Counted from the stretch's first letter, positions 1 through 12,180 are shown. The stretch is DNA of 64,000 nt from Cloeon dipterum (GCF_949628265.1 NC_088790.1:24494545-24558544), one strand, 5' to 3'. The notes: generated by a model from the letters alone, not told the origin. Program-made: numbers and translations.

Positions 1-3000
1 TCCAGCCGAGATTTTAATTTGTTGATGTCTGAGTCCTATTGAAATATAAAAAATAAATTAAAATGTGACCTGGAGTAGAAAGGTGGAAAATGGATTTTAT
101 ATCACCTGATTCTTCATCAGCTCTCCTACGACTTTCTGCAATTCATCCTTTTATAATAAAGAGAAAATTGAATTTAGCGGGAAAATAAGAAATAAATAAA
201 TCACCTGCTTATTTTCCAGGGTTCCGAACTCAGTTTGCAACGTGTTGATCTGGGAGTGAAGAAAAATAATGAAATATTTTTTTCAGCACTGACAATTGTA
301 ATATTACATTTGATTTGGTCGCTTCTCGGTCTGAATCCAACTGAGATTTTAAGTCCTTTATGTCTGATACAGATTTCACGCCCTGATGAATTAAAAAAAG
401 GATAATTTGGAGTTGAAAGATAGAAAATGGATACTATATAAAAATCACCTGATTTTTCAGCTCTCCTTCGAATTTCAGCAATGCAACCTTTCAAAATAAA
501 GAGAAAATTGAATTGGGTGAGAAAATAGGAAATAAATCGATCACCTTCAAATGATACTGATCATTTTCCAGGGATCCAAACACATTTCGCAACGTGGTTA
601 TCTGAGAGTGAAGGAAAATTTTAAATATTGATTTCAGCACTGATACTTGAAATGTTACTACATTTGAATTGGCCACTTCCCGGTCAGAGTCCTGCCGAGA
701 TTTTAATTGGTTGAGGTCTGAATTTGATTTTACGTCCTAATGAATTATATGAATTAAATGAAAATATGATCTGGAGTTGGAAGTTGGAAAATTTATTTTA
801 TCACCTGATTCCTCAGCTCATCTCTTACGAATTTCTGCAAGTCAGCATTTTGTAAAAAACAATTAAGAGAAAATTAGATTGGGCAGGAAAATAATAAATA
901 AATCGATCACCTTCAAATTATCCTGCTTATTATTTAGGGTTCCAAACTCATTTCGCAACATGGTGATCTGAGAGTGAAGAAAAAATTAATATAATGATTT
1001 CAGCATTGACAGTTAAAAAAATTTTACATTTGACATGGTCGCTTCCCAGTCAGAGTCCAGTTGAGATTTTAAGTGTTGGATGTCCGATGTAGATTTCGAG
1101 TCCTATTTAATCATATAAATAAATTAAATTAAAATACTTCGAGTTGAAAGTTGGAAAATGGATATTATCACCTGATTCTTTAGCTCTCCTGCGACTTTTT
1201 GCAATTCATCCTTTCAAAATGAAGTGAATATTAGATTTTGGAGGAAAATAAGAAATATATCAATCACCTTCAAATAAAACTGCTCATTGTCTAGGGCTCT
1301 AAAATCACTTTGCAACATATTGATCTGTGAGTGTAAAGATAAACTTGAAATATATTGATTTCAGAATTGACAAAGTATTTACGTTTGAGTTGGTCGCTTC
1401 TTGGTCTGAATCCAGCTGAGATTTTAATTTGTTGATCCTCGTTCTAATAAATTATATTTAAATATTATGGAGTTGAAATTCGAAAAATGGATGTTATCAC
1501 CTGATTCTTCAGCTCTCCTTTGACTTTTTGCAGTTCGTCCTTTCATAATAAAGAGAAAATTTAATATTACGGGAAAATAAGAAATAAATAAATCACACAC
1601 CTCTAAATAAGTCTGCTCAATTTTTAGGGTTCCTATCTCATTTTGCAACATTTTGATCTGTGAGAGTAAAGAAAAAATTGAAATTTTGTTTCTGAAATGA
1701 CACTAATATTACATTTGATTTGGTCGTTTTTCGGTCTGAGTCCAGCTGGTATTTTAATTTGTTCAGGTCTGATTTAGATGTCTCGTCCTTTTATAAATTA
1801 TATGAATTAAGTAAAATTTATGATTTATAGGGGTGAAATTTGGAAAATTGATAGAACATCACCTGCTTTTGAAGCTCTCCTACGACTTTCTGCAATTCAT
1901 CCTTTCATAATAGAGTGAAATTTGAATTTTTCGTGAAAATAAGAAATAAATTAATTACCTTAAAATCAGTTTGCTCATTTTTAAGGGTTCCAAACACAAT
2001 TTGCAACGCGGTGATCTGAGAGGGAAGAAAAAAATTTAAAACATTGATTTCTGAATTGACAAAATATTACACTTGAGTTGGTTGCTTCTCGGTCTGAATC
2101 CAGCTGGGATTTTAATTTTTTGATGTCTGATTTAGATATCACGTCCTATTAATGAATTAAATGAAAATATGGTCTGAAGTAGAAATGTGGAAATTGGATA
2201 TTATATCACCTGATACTTCAGCTCTCCTACGAATTTCGGTAATGCAGCCTTTCATAACAACGAGAAAATTGAATTTGTCGGGAAAATAGGAAATAAATCG
2301 ATTACCTTCAAATTATCCTGATCAATTTTCAAGGCTTCAAACTTATTTTGCAACGTAGTGATCTGAGAGTGAAGAAAAATTAATTTTAAAAACTGATTTC
2401 AGCATTGATAATTAAAATATTACATTTGAATTGGTCGCTTCCCAGTCAGAGTTCAGCTGAAATTTCAATTTGTCGAGGTCTAAAGTTGATTTTGCGTCCT
2501 GTTGAATATATAAATTAAATATAAATATTACTGGAGTTGAAAGTTGGAAAATGGAAAATGGATGTAATCACCTGATTTCTCAGCTCATCTTTTACGAATT
2601 TCTGCAAGCCAGCCTTTCGTAATATAGAGAAAATTTATTTGGGCGGTAGAAGAAGAAAAAATGAATCACCTTCAAATATTTTTGCTCATTTTGCAGGGTT
2701 CCAAACGCATTTCGCAACGTGGTAATCTGAGAGTGAAGAAAAAACTTGAAATATTTATTGGTTTCTGAATTGACAAAATATTACATTTGATTTGGTCGCT
2801 TTCCGGTCTGAATCCAGCTGAGATTTTAATTTGTTGATGTCTGAATTTGATTTTACGTCCTGATGAATTATATGAATTAAATAAAAATATTATTGGAGTT
2901 GAAAGTTGGAAAATGGATATTGTTACCTGTTTCTTTATCGTTTCTATGACTCTCTGCAATTCATCCTTTTATAATAAAGTGACAATTAAATTTAGCGGGA

Positions 3001-3340
3001 AATTTTGAAATTTGCCAATCACCTTGAAATAAGTCTGCTCATTTTTTAGGGATCCAAACTCATTTTGCAACATGTTGATCTGTGAGGATAAAGAAAAACT
3101 TAAAAAAATGTTAATATCTGAATTGACAAAATATTACATTTGATTTGGTTGCTTCTCGTTCCGAATTTCGTTGAGATATAATTTTGTTGATGTCTGGTTT
3201 CAATTTCACGAGCTAATAATTAATAATATGAAAATATAATCTGGAGTTAAAAGGTGGGAAATGGATATTATCACCTGATTATTCAGCTCTCCCAAGAATT
3301 TCTGGAATTCAGACTTTCATAATAAAAAGAAAACTGAATC
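1..3340 (-). repeat. Tandem array of about 355-bp three-exon coiled-coil modules
   Basis: A block related to 'tggtcgcttctcggtctgaa' recurs near 317, 671, 1036, 1390, 1720, 2078, 2431, 2791 and 3146, and a partial copy is cut by the window start. Spacing is 330-365 bp. Each unit holds, in minus-strand order, an exon of about 63-75 nt (DxN-LKSQLDSDRE type), one of about 45-57 nt (ITTLRNEFGTLEN type) and one of 39 nt (DELQKVVGELKNQ type), with introns of 50-120 bp. All exons are phase 0, so adding or losing a unit keeps the frame and changes rod length by about 53 residues. Confidence 0.85.
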
Positions 3341-4325
3341 TAGAATTGAATCTAGATATTTACAAATCCTACAAACCTTTGATATTAAAAGGACGAATTT
3401 TTCTGTGTGTTCCTGCACAAGTTTCTTTGTCTTCTGCATCACCTGATCCTTTTGAAATAAAAAATATACGAGTAAAAGATCGATACATTTTTATTTGATC
3501 TCACCTCCATACTAATCTGGCGGTTATTAATCAGCTCCATTTCGTGCCACAGAGTTTGGAACTAAATTTAAATGTTAATCTTAGATCGAAATGGAAAACA
3601 AAATACAAACATTTGATTCGGTGTTTTTCCGGTGAGTTTTCAGTTCTAAATTTAACTCCCAAATGGTAGGTTGATATTCAATCTACACAGAAAATGATAA
3701 TTTAACAAAAATCTAAAGGTTTTTTAAGAATAATAAATCACCAAAGGCGCCGGGAAGTTCTTCGCAGCTTGGCTTCTTGCCTCTCCATTGTACCTTGATT
3801 CGTAGTTTTTTTGTTGAGGCTTGAGCACGTCTTGACTGATCGAGATAATTTAGATATATGTTATTATAGGGAATGAAAGTGGTTTGTGCTAAAAGTCATG
3901 CTACTTTTTCCGAGAAAATGGAAATGAGCTGAGAGTTAATTACTCGAAAAGAATAGTAATATTGCAGATAAGCGTTAATAATTGCAGAATAGTCCCAAAG
4001 ATGAGAAAAAACATTAATTAATTATGGGTGAATTATATTTCTTGACTCTATCAGAATATTTTTAATTAGTTTATAATGTTGAAGAGAAAAACTTATTAAA
4101 CATATTGCGCTTTTTCGAGTGTAAAAAACAGACATCTCGAAGACATCAAAGGACACCATTGTGAATGTTCGGCAATATCGTACGTGCTTAATTATATGCT
4201 ACGTAATATGAACATTGAAATAATACTCACAGATCTGGGTAGTACGGCGGGTTATACTGGTTGTATTGAGCAGAGCAAGTCGCGAAGAACAAGCAGACGA
4301 GTATCAGAATAAAACGAGGAAGCAT
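1..4325 (-). CDS. Coiled-coil C-type lectin paralogue A (5' part; gene runs off the left edge)
   Basis: Secreted coiled-coil protein, paralogous to the two complete lectin genes to its right. The first exon (4231-4325) starts with ATG at 4323-4325 and encodes a clear signal peptide (MLPRFILILVCLFFATCSA, then QYNQYN). It ends in phase 2 at a GTGAGT donor and joins exon 2 (3742-3835), which completes the codon and stays open. Exons 3611-3682, 3505-3561 and 3377-3448 follow, all phase 0 and rich in heptad-like Leu, Ile and Lys. Below 3340 come repeated exons reading like DELQKVVGELKNQ, ITTLRNVFGSLENDQ and LKSQLDSDREATKSN. The lectin domain expected at the C-terminus would lie left of position 1, so it is inferred only from paralogues B and C. 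Splice sites in some inner repeats are degraded, so the exact exon set is uncertain. Confidence 0.8.
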
Positions 4326-4432
4326 TTTTCTGATTAATTGCAAAAAACCACCTACTTCAATTTTAAATTAAAGTAATGTGGGTTAGTATAAGAGGACCAG
4401 AAAGCACTCGACTGCGTTACATAGCAGATCAA

Positions 4433-4470
4433 GACTGATTGTGAGAGGAGGAGGAGAAAACATTTAAATA
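4433..4470 (-). promoter_or_regulatory. Core promoter of lectin A (TATA box plus initiator)
   Basis: On the minus strand, TATTTAAA (4463-4470) lies 34 bases upstream of the A of an arthropod-type TCAGTC initiator (4433-4438, +1 near 4436). The predicted start is about 110 bp before the ATG. The same pair in the same spacing is found in front of the other two lectin genes. Confidence 0.6.
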
Positions 4471-4907
4471 CTATGCGTCCGTGTATGATTCATAGGGTTG
4501 TGCAAAACCGACTAGCGATTATATTTTATTTAGCCCTTATGGTGTTTGGACTATCAAATGAGTAAAAATAATCAATGTTTAAGTATTTCGATAGATTTTT
4601 AAAATGGATTTTATTTTTTATCATTTCATGCAAACCTACTGTTTTTTGATTATCTTAGTTCCATTTAAAACGCGATTATTATGACTATTTTTTTTAAATC
4701 GGTATGTCCTGTTATGTTATTGAATATTGGCGAAATCCATGAAGGCATAGCAGTGCTATTATAGCAGCAGTATTATGTTTTCCAAGTCAGTTTAACAGAG
4801 GGAATCTTGTAAAAAACGTGATACAAACAATAACTCAAGAAAAATAGATCAAATTTTAACATTGATTGTTCGTTGATTTTTCTTTTAACAGTTTTTTTTG
4901 TCATCTT

Positions 4908-5527
4908 TTTATCCCTGTCCTCGGACCAGGAAGGGCGCGCACTGCACTAGCACGAATGCTAAAACCCGGGTCCCAATAACACCGCGAACGGATAACATGG
5001 GCGCACCAGGCCGCACAGGGACCCAGCCCACTCAAGGGCCACTTGCCTCCGCACCGAGGACTGCATTGAAACGCTAGACATTCGTACCGTGATGCCAAAT
5101 CACGCATGCTGGAAAGGTGCAAACCATATATAGGAGCAGATTTTCACAAAAAATGTAAACGGCAAACAGGAAATATTTAAGCTCATAATTTGCAAACCAT
5201 TGGATAAATTTGGACTAAAGTGATCGAAATCCAGATAAAATCCTTGACAGATATCGTTTAATTTTTAGAGCAATTTGGCAAAATAAGAAATTTAACTGTT
5301 TTTTGGTCCTGCGATTTCATTATTTCACATCGTAAAGGTTATAACTAACTGTTGCTAAATTCCACAAACAGTTAACTCGATGAACCACTTGCTAAAGCCA
5401 ACCATACAAAATGTTGGATTGTATTCCATGTTATCCGTTCGCGGTGTTATTGGGACCCGGGTTTCAGCATTCGTGCTAGTGCAGTGCGCGCCCTTCCCGG
5501 TCCTCCGGTCCTCGGACAGGGATAAAA
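4908..5527. repeat. Inverted repeat with arms of about 92 bp around a 430-bp centre
   Basis: The reverse complement of 4908-4999 matches 5428-5527 almost base for base. Both arms contain 'gttattgggacccgggttt' and 'gtgcagtgcgcgccctt', with the outer end at 'cctgtcc'. The arms are GC-rich within AT-rich DNA. The centre shows no coding capacity. This looks like a non-autonomous element with terminal inverted repeats, but I see no clear target-site duplication. Confidence 0.6.
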
Positions 5528-6266
5528 AGAGCAAAAAAAAAGCTCTTAACTTCCAATCTCTCTCTCTGCAGGAGCCACCTTTCCCCCTACACCTGAGTCT
5601 AACTCTCGACCCCTATTGCGCTAGCGAGCGGGGATATAGATCATCAGGGAAGAGCACAGAACTCAATCAGTGATTTTGACTTCCCACTGCGACTTTGTTT
5701 AAATTTTTAAGTGTGTCTATACTTAAACCGAACACTTATCAAACATTCCACAAAAGATTATTTCTATGAAAAATCAGATAAAAATGGTTTTTGCAAAAAA
5801 ATGACATTCTTAACCTGCAATCGATTTTTTTAAATGCCAAAAATAAAGAACAATGTTGTAACATAACACCGATTAGATACTTGCTTTTAGGAACCAATTT
5901 TAAAACATATTATTAGCTACTCGATTGCTGATTATAATAATCGATTATTTATTTGACCAATTGATGTATCATGATTCATGTTACAAGACAACGTAATTAA
6001 TTAGAAAAAAACGCAAGCGTCACATCCTTTGAATGTATAGTATTACTGAGTCATACCACCGCTCTTGTCAACTGCAAGCCATTTTCCCATATTTTTTAAT
6101 ACGGATGCCACACTGATACAATGAAAATACGGACATAATTATGTATCCTTTGTCGCAACACTCGATTCCTCTGCTTCTCAGCCTGAGAACTGAGATGAGA
6201 GAAAGCCCCCCGCGTTATGCAAACCCTCCAACTTGACCCTCCCCAAACTAATTACTTGTTCGCGTC

Positions 6267-6269
<3 letters not shown>

Positions 6270-6357
<88 letters not shown>
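6270..6357. repeat. (CT)n microsatellite
   Basis: Uninterrupted CT dinucleotides over about 88 bp. It produces artificial Ser-Leu and Arg-Glu open frames. The equivalent tract between genes B and C is shorter. Confidence 0.97.
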
Positions 6358-6359
<2 letters not shown>

Positions 6360-7421
6360 CCCCTCCAGTGCCGCATTCTTTTAAGACAACCAGAGTCTCG
6401 CTCTCATGCACGCATTCCCTCACATTAATTATTTCGTTGATTTCCGGCTTAATCATCGTTTCTTTTGGCATCCTTGCGAAAATAAACTATATGGGCGTCA
6501 GGATTGAAATAGACCTTTCAAATAAATAGTTATTGAACGAGAATAACTACGAGTTGTCTCCCTGCTTCTGCTAATTCTGCTTGATCCAAGCAGTGCGATG
6601 TTTGGGGGTCAGAATTGTAAGAGATGACCTTTCTTATAAATGGTGTTTGCAGAACGAGAAAGGCTATATACGTGCGGCTCCCTGCTTCTGCTTGATCCAA
6701 ACGGCGCGATGTGCTTGCAATAATCAGAGTGTTTGCTCGCTGTGTGTTGCGCCAGCAGCAATCAGTGTGTCCACTGCGCCGAAGAGAAGTCTTTTTACGC
6801 TTTTTACAAAAAAAAAAACGGATATTAAATTCTAGTTTCAGAAACAGATATTTTGCTAAAAACTAACATAATACTGGACAAGTATATCAAGCATTTTTTT
6901 ATTAAACTTTTGCTCTGGAATAAAAAAAGAAAGTTAAATAATTTTGGCCCTGATTATTTTTTGTCCTCAGAATTAGGGCTCTAGAAATTTAATACACTTA
7001 AATCAAGGAAATTAACTATGCAAATTAAAACTTCGGTCTCAGTCTGAAACAAAATACCATAATTCACCGCCTCTGACGTCCGTAGAGGCCAATCGAAAAT
7101 TCAAATTATCGACCGAAACTTTGTTGATTTAGTGCAGGAGCTATTGACACTGCTGCCCTATTGACAAGCATTTGATTTCCTTCCGAACACCAATCTGCAT
7201 CACATTTGAATGTTCCACTTTTTTCTTACCATCCTCTAGACTCGAGACAAAACGTCGGCGTGCTTCTCCCCTGACGCTGTATCAATAACTTTAATGAGCA
7301 TAACCCCCATAGATACGGTCAGCTCGAACTAGGTTGCCTGCGCACGAAGAAAATAAACACTATAAGAGGGTAGAATCAGTTTATGTTACAGATTTTCAAA
7401 TAAATTCAGTGAAAAATAAGA

Positions 7422-10400
7422 TTATTGCATCTCGCAAATGATATAGGCAAAGTGGGTGCATTTATCCTTGTACAATTTAACTTCATGAATTTTCCTGATA
7501 TAACCGCAGAATGCAGAACCCTTTCCGTCGTCGTCTGGTAACCTTTCCTTTCCCCACAAGGTACTGTTGAGCACCTCTCCATCCAGCCACTGATATTCGA
7601 CGCCTTTGTTTGCCGCATCAGACGCAGAAAGCCAAAAAGCATCATCTGACAACAACAGATTTATAAAAACAATATAGTGCTTTTTTACTTCAAATTTACC
7701 TGGCTCCAGCTCCGTCAGTTTTTTATGCAAAAGACTGATTTCTTCCTGAGTTTTCGGACTAGCAAGACGCATTCCTTTCTCCTCGCAGATCGTCTTCGCC
7801 ATGTCCCATGTATACTACGCAAAATGATTTTAGAATTTTCTAAATTGTTCATTTATATCCAAAGTTTATACTTTTTGCAACGAAAAATGATACGTTTTTC
7901 CATTTGCCAGCGTAGACACGACCCATCCTGAAAGATTAATGAAAATAAAATTTCCCTTCTCAGTTAAAATAATTTGCAACTCACGCTTTTGCTTGCATAG
8001 CTCCACCACCTAAGAAAAATAAAAATACAAACATTTATTTTCAATCAAGACAGCAGGTAATAGGAAAGCTTATTTTTTTATATTTTTTACGATTCCGTAA
8101 AACGATTTTTACCTTTGCATTCAATTGCTGCAGCTGGTTCCTAAACTGTTGCTTTGCGTCGCTAACTTCACTCTGAAATCAAAATAAAACTATTTAAATA
8201 TAAAAACTGCAGAAAAACTCACCTTTAAGGTGGCCTGGTCGTTTATCAGTGTTTTTATTGCGATTCGTGTCCCATCAATCTGCCGTAAAAATTGCTCAAA
8301 TAAATTTAGATTTCCGTCGAATTTGTTATACCTTTGAAGTCAAACTATTTTGGTTAGCCTCTAAACGGTTTTCCGACTCACGAATGTCCCTTCTACAAGA
8401 TGAGTCCTGAAAAATCAAAATTTCAAAATATTAGGTGAAGTTGAAAAAGGTGTGAAATGGATATTATCACCTGATTCATCAGGTCTCCTACGAATTTCTG
8501 CAGATCATCCTTTCAAAATAGAGAGCAAATTGAATTTCGCTGGAAAATCGGAATTAAATCGATCTCACCTTCAAATTATCCTGCTCATTTTTCATGGTTC
8601 CAAATTCATTTCGCAACGCGGTGATCTGAAAGTGAAGAAAAAATTCTAAACATTTGATTTCAGCACTGATAATTAAAATATAACGTTTGAATATGTCGCT
8701 TCCCAGTCAGAGTCCAGCCGAGATTTTAATTTGTTGATGTCTGAGTCCTATTGAAATATAAAAAATAAATTAAAATGTGACCTGGAGTAGAAAGGTGGAA
8801 AATGGATTTTATATCACCTGATTCTTCAGCTCTCCTACGACTTTCTGCAATTCATCCTTTTATAATAAAGAGAAAATTGAATTTAGCGGGAAAATAAGAA
8901 ATAAATAAATCACCTGCTTATTTTCCAGGGTTCCGAACTCAGTTTGCAACGTGGTGATCTGGAGTGAAGAATAAAATTGAAATATTTTTTTCAGCACTGG
9001 CAATTGTAATATTACTTTTGATTTGGTCGCTTCTCGGTCTGAATCCAGCTGAGATTTTAATTCCTTTGTGTTTGAATTAGATTTTACGTCCTAATGAATT
9101 ATATGAAAATATGATCTGGAGTTGAAAGTTGGAAAATTTATTTTATCACCTGATTCCTCAGCTCATCTCTTACGAATTTCTGCAAATCAGCATTTTGTAA
9201 TAAATATTGGGCGGGAAAATAAGAAATAAATCGATCACCTTTAAATTATCCTGCTTATTATTTAGGGTTCCAAACTCATTTTGCAACATTTTGATCTGTG
9301 AGAGTAAAGAAAAAATTGAAATTTTGTGTTCAGGACTAACAGTTAAAATATTACATTTGATTTGGTCGCTTCCCGGTCCGAATCCAGCTGAGATTTTAAT
9401 TTGTAGATGTTTGAATTGGATTTCTCGTCCTAATGAATTAAATTAACAAAACGGAATTCAAATTTGAAAAATGGATATTATCACCTGATTGTTCAGCTCT
9501 CCGACGACTTTCTGCAGTTCAGCCTTTCATGATAAAAAGAAAATTGAATTTTATATTGAATATTTTCAAATGTCTACAAACCTTTGTTACTAAATAGTTG
9601 ACTTTTGCTGTGAGTTCCTGCACAAGTTGCATTGTCCCCCTCAATTCATTCTTTTAAAAGCAAAAATATGAGTAAAATACTGATAAATGTGTTTCTTTGA
9701 TTTCACCTCCACGCTTGTCTGACGATTACGAATTAACTCCATATTATCATGCCCTACTTCTTGGAGCTAAATTTAAATGTTTATCTTACAATTAGATCGG
9801 AAAGGAAAACATAATACAAACTCTTGTTTTGGTGCATTCATGGAGTTTGTCCAGAGAATCATTCAACTGTCCAATGGTAAGTTCATGCAACAAAGAAAAT
9901 GTTATTTTTTTAACAAATCTAAAGGGTTTATTAAATATAATAACTTACCCAAACATGCGGGTAATTTGCCGGTGCATGGTTCACCGTCCCTCCATAGCAC
10001 CTGGATTTACAAATTTTTTGTAGAAGCTTGAATGAGGACGTTTCGACTGATCGAGATAATTCTGATTGTACATATGATATTAAGGTATGAAAGTGTTTTC
10101 TGCTAAAATTCATGCTACTTTTCGGAAAAAAAAATGGAAATGAGTTGAAAGATAATTTACTCTAAAAAGAGTAATATTGCAGATAAGAGTTAATTGTCGA
10201 ATAGTTCCAAAGATGACAAAAAATAACATAATAATCAATTAGGGGTGAATTCAACATCGTGTTTCTATCTGGATATTTTGAAGCATTTTATAACTTCATA
10301 ATGTTGAGTTGAAACAAATTGCGCTTTTTCGAGTTAAATTAACAGAGATATCTCGAAAACAACGAAGCACACCATTGTTAATTTTTAGGCAATATTATAC

Positions 10401-10537
10401 GTGCCTAATTATGCTACGTAATATGAACATTGAAATAATACTCACACACATGGGTTGTACGGGCCATATTGGCAGTATTGAGCAGAGCAAGTCGCGAAGA
10501 ACAAGCAGACGAGTATCAGAATAAAACGAGAAAGCAT
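7422..10537 (-). CDS. Coiled-coil C-type lectin paralogue B (complete)
   Basis: Secreted lectin with an N-terminal coiled-coil rod and a C-terminal C-type lectin domain. ATG is at 10535-10537 (MLSRFILILVCLFFATCSA signal peptide). Exon 2 is 9949-10046, reached in frame if exon 1 uses a donor at 10449 rather than the one four bases downstream. Coiled-coil exons follow (about 9822-9886, 9707-9766, 9582-9650, then three copies of the repeated module, including 9016-9090, 8914-8958, 8818-8856, 8569-8625 and 8471-8509). Next come 8332-8406, 8223-8279, 8113-8172 and 7985-8009, then lectin exons 7872-7927, 7700-7814 and 7422-7645 (TAA at 7422-7424). The lectin domain has its four disulfide cysteines (TICEEKG, AFCGY, KDKC, IICEMQ), but LPDDD where EPN or QPD is usual and no WND, so classical calcium-dependent sugar binding is doubtful. 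Confidence 0.85.
8471..9540 (-). repeat. Three copies of the coiled-coil exon module in lectin B
   Basis: The 'tggtcgcttc' exon recurs near 8695, 9027 and 9365, each with the two companion exons, in the same order as in gene A. The stretch 8711-9020 is nearly identical to 1-310 of gene A, introns included. In the copy near 9150-9190 the expected AG acceptor before the 39-nt exon is missing; an in-frame AG inside the exon (TTTGCAG) could replace it. Confidence 0.8.
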
Positions 10538-10643
10538 TTTGCTGATTAATTGTTAAAAAAACCTACTTCAATTTTAAATCGAAGTAATGTGGGTTAGTAT
10601 AAGAGGACCAGAAAGCAATCGACTGCGTTACATAGCAGATCAA

Positions 10644-10681
10644 GACTGATTGTGAGAGGAGGAGGAGCAAACATTTAAATA
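10644..10681 (-). promoter_or_regulatory. Core promoter of lectin B (TATA box plus initiator)
   Basis: Minus-strand TATTTAAA (10674-10681) and TCAGTC (10644-10649, +1 near 10647), with the spacing and flanking purine-rich tract found in front of lectin A. Confidence 0.6.
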
Positions 10682-11551
10682 CTGAGTCCGCGTATGATTT
10701 TAGGGTTGTGCAAAACCGACTATACCGATTAAATTTTCTGTAACCTTAACGATGTCAGGCCGGACTATCAAATAAGTATAACTCATCAATGTTTAAGAAT
10801 TTCGACTGATTTTAAGAAAAAATATTATTATATTTGTTATTTCATGCAAACCAACTATTTTTCGATTGTCTTCCATTAAAAGCGATTATTATATATGACT
10901 GATTTTTTAAAATCGATATTTCTTGTTATATAATTGAAATTTCACGTAATCCACGAACGCACAGCAGTGTATTTGGTTCTGATTTCAATTTTTAACATCG
11001 TTAAGCTAAATTGCACAAACAATTAACTCGATGAACCACTTGCTAAAAACAACAATACAAAATTGTGGATTGTAATTGCTGCATGTGTGTACTTTAACTT
11101 TAAATCTCTCTCAGTCAACCAGTGATTTTGAATTATCATTTGATTATATTTTAAGTGTATGTCTACTTAAACTAAACACTTATTAAACATTCCACAAAAG
11201 ATTACTGTGAAATTTTTTATATTCTTAACCTGACAATATTAATTTTTTTAAATATAAAAGTAAAAAAGGAAAATGTTGTAACATTACATCGATTAAATAT
11301 AGACTATTTGCTTAGGAACCAAATTTAAACTTATTATTTGCTACTCATTAGCCGATATTATAATCGATTATTTATTTGACTTATTGGTGTATCATGATTC
11401 ATGATACAAAAACAACGTAATTAATTAGGTTAAACTTGAAGTGTCAAATCCTTTGCATGTATTACTGAGTAATACCACCGCTCTCGTCAACCGCAAGCCA
11501 TGTTTCCCATTTTTAAAAATACTTTTTCCACTCTGGTACAATGAAAATACG

Positions 11552-11605
<54 letters not shown>

Positions 11606-12180
11606 CTCTCTCACAACCTCCTTGGGCCTCCAGTGCCACGTTTCTTTTAATAAGACCATCGTTTATCTCTCATGTACGTATTTTCCTCAACATAAATTAG
11701 TTCGTCGAATTCTGGCTTTATCATCAGTTCTTTTAGCTCGCTTGCGTAAATAAACCACGGGGGTCAAGATGGAAAGAGATGTCGACCTTTCATATAAATG
11801 ATTATTGAACAAGAAAGATTACGTGTCTCCCTGGCTTCTGCTTATTCTGCTTGGTCCAAACGGCGCGACGTTTGGCAGCCGCCGGCGTGCTTGCAATCAG
11901 AATGTTAGCTCGCTTTGTGTTGCACCAGCAGCAATCAAAGCGTTTCTTCTTGGCCTTTGGCTCAATCTTCAGCTCTTTTGTGCCTCCAGTCGTAGAATGA
12001 ATATCGCAGAACTTTCTCCCTCGTATATATTTCAAATTAACAATCAATGAGAATAGCACTACAAAGATCAAAATAAATTTGACGTAAAGATTAAAATATA
12101 CTGCTTTTTACTCTAGGAAAATATATGATCTTGAGTTGAGAGTGAAAAAGTTCAGGCTTTTTTCTAAAATAATGTCTGTT
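10682..12180. other. Intergenic region upstream of lectin B
   Basis: No gene supported. The left part resembles the DNA upstream of lectin A (4471 onward) but lacks the GC-rich inverted repeat found there at 4908-5527, so that element either inserted after the duplication or was lost here. It contains a CT tract at 11553-11612. Confidence 0.6.
11553..11612. repeat. (CT)n microsatellite
   Basis: CT dinucleotides over about 60 bp with one GCT interruption, in the position equivalent to the longer tract at 6270-6357. Confidence 0.95.

Larger units (their letters stand above)
4471..7421. other. Intergenic region between lectins A and B, duplicated counterpart of 10682-12966
   Basis: No coding exon is supported here. 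Much of it aligns by eye with the interval between genes B and C: a block with 'accaccgctct' near 6056 and 11476, a long CT tract in each, a 'ccagcagcaatca' block near 6750 and 11920, and nearly identical DNA at 7290-7370 and 12820-12900. Around 6480-6720 a segment of roughly 140 bp is repeated twice, where the paralogous interval has one copy. Confidence 0.7.

Noticed and set aside
6178-6529. Two overlapping open frames of about 97 aa over the CT tract
   Set aside because: They are translations of a microsatellite (Ser-Leu or Arg-Glu repeats) with no splice context.
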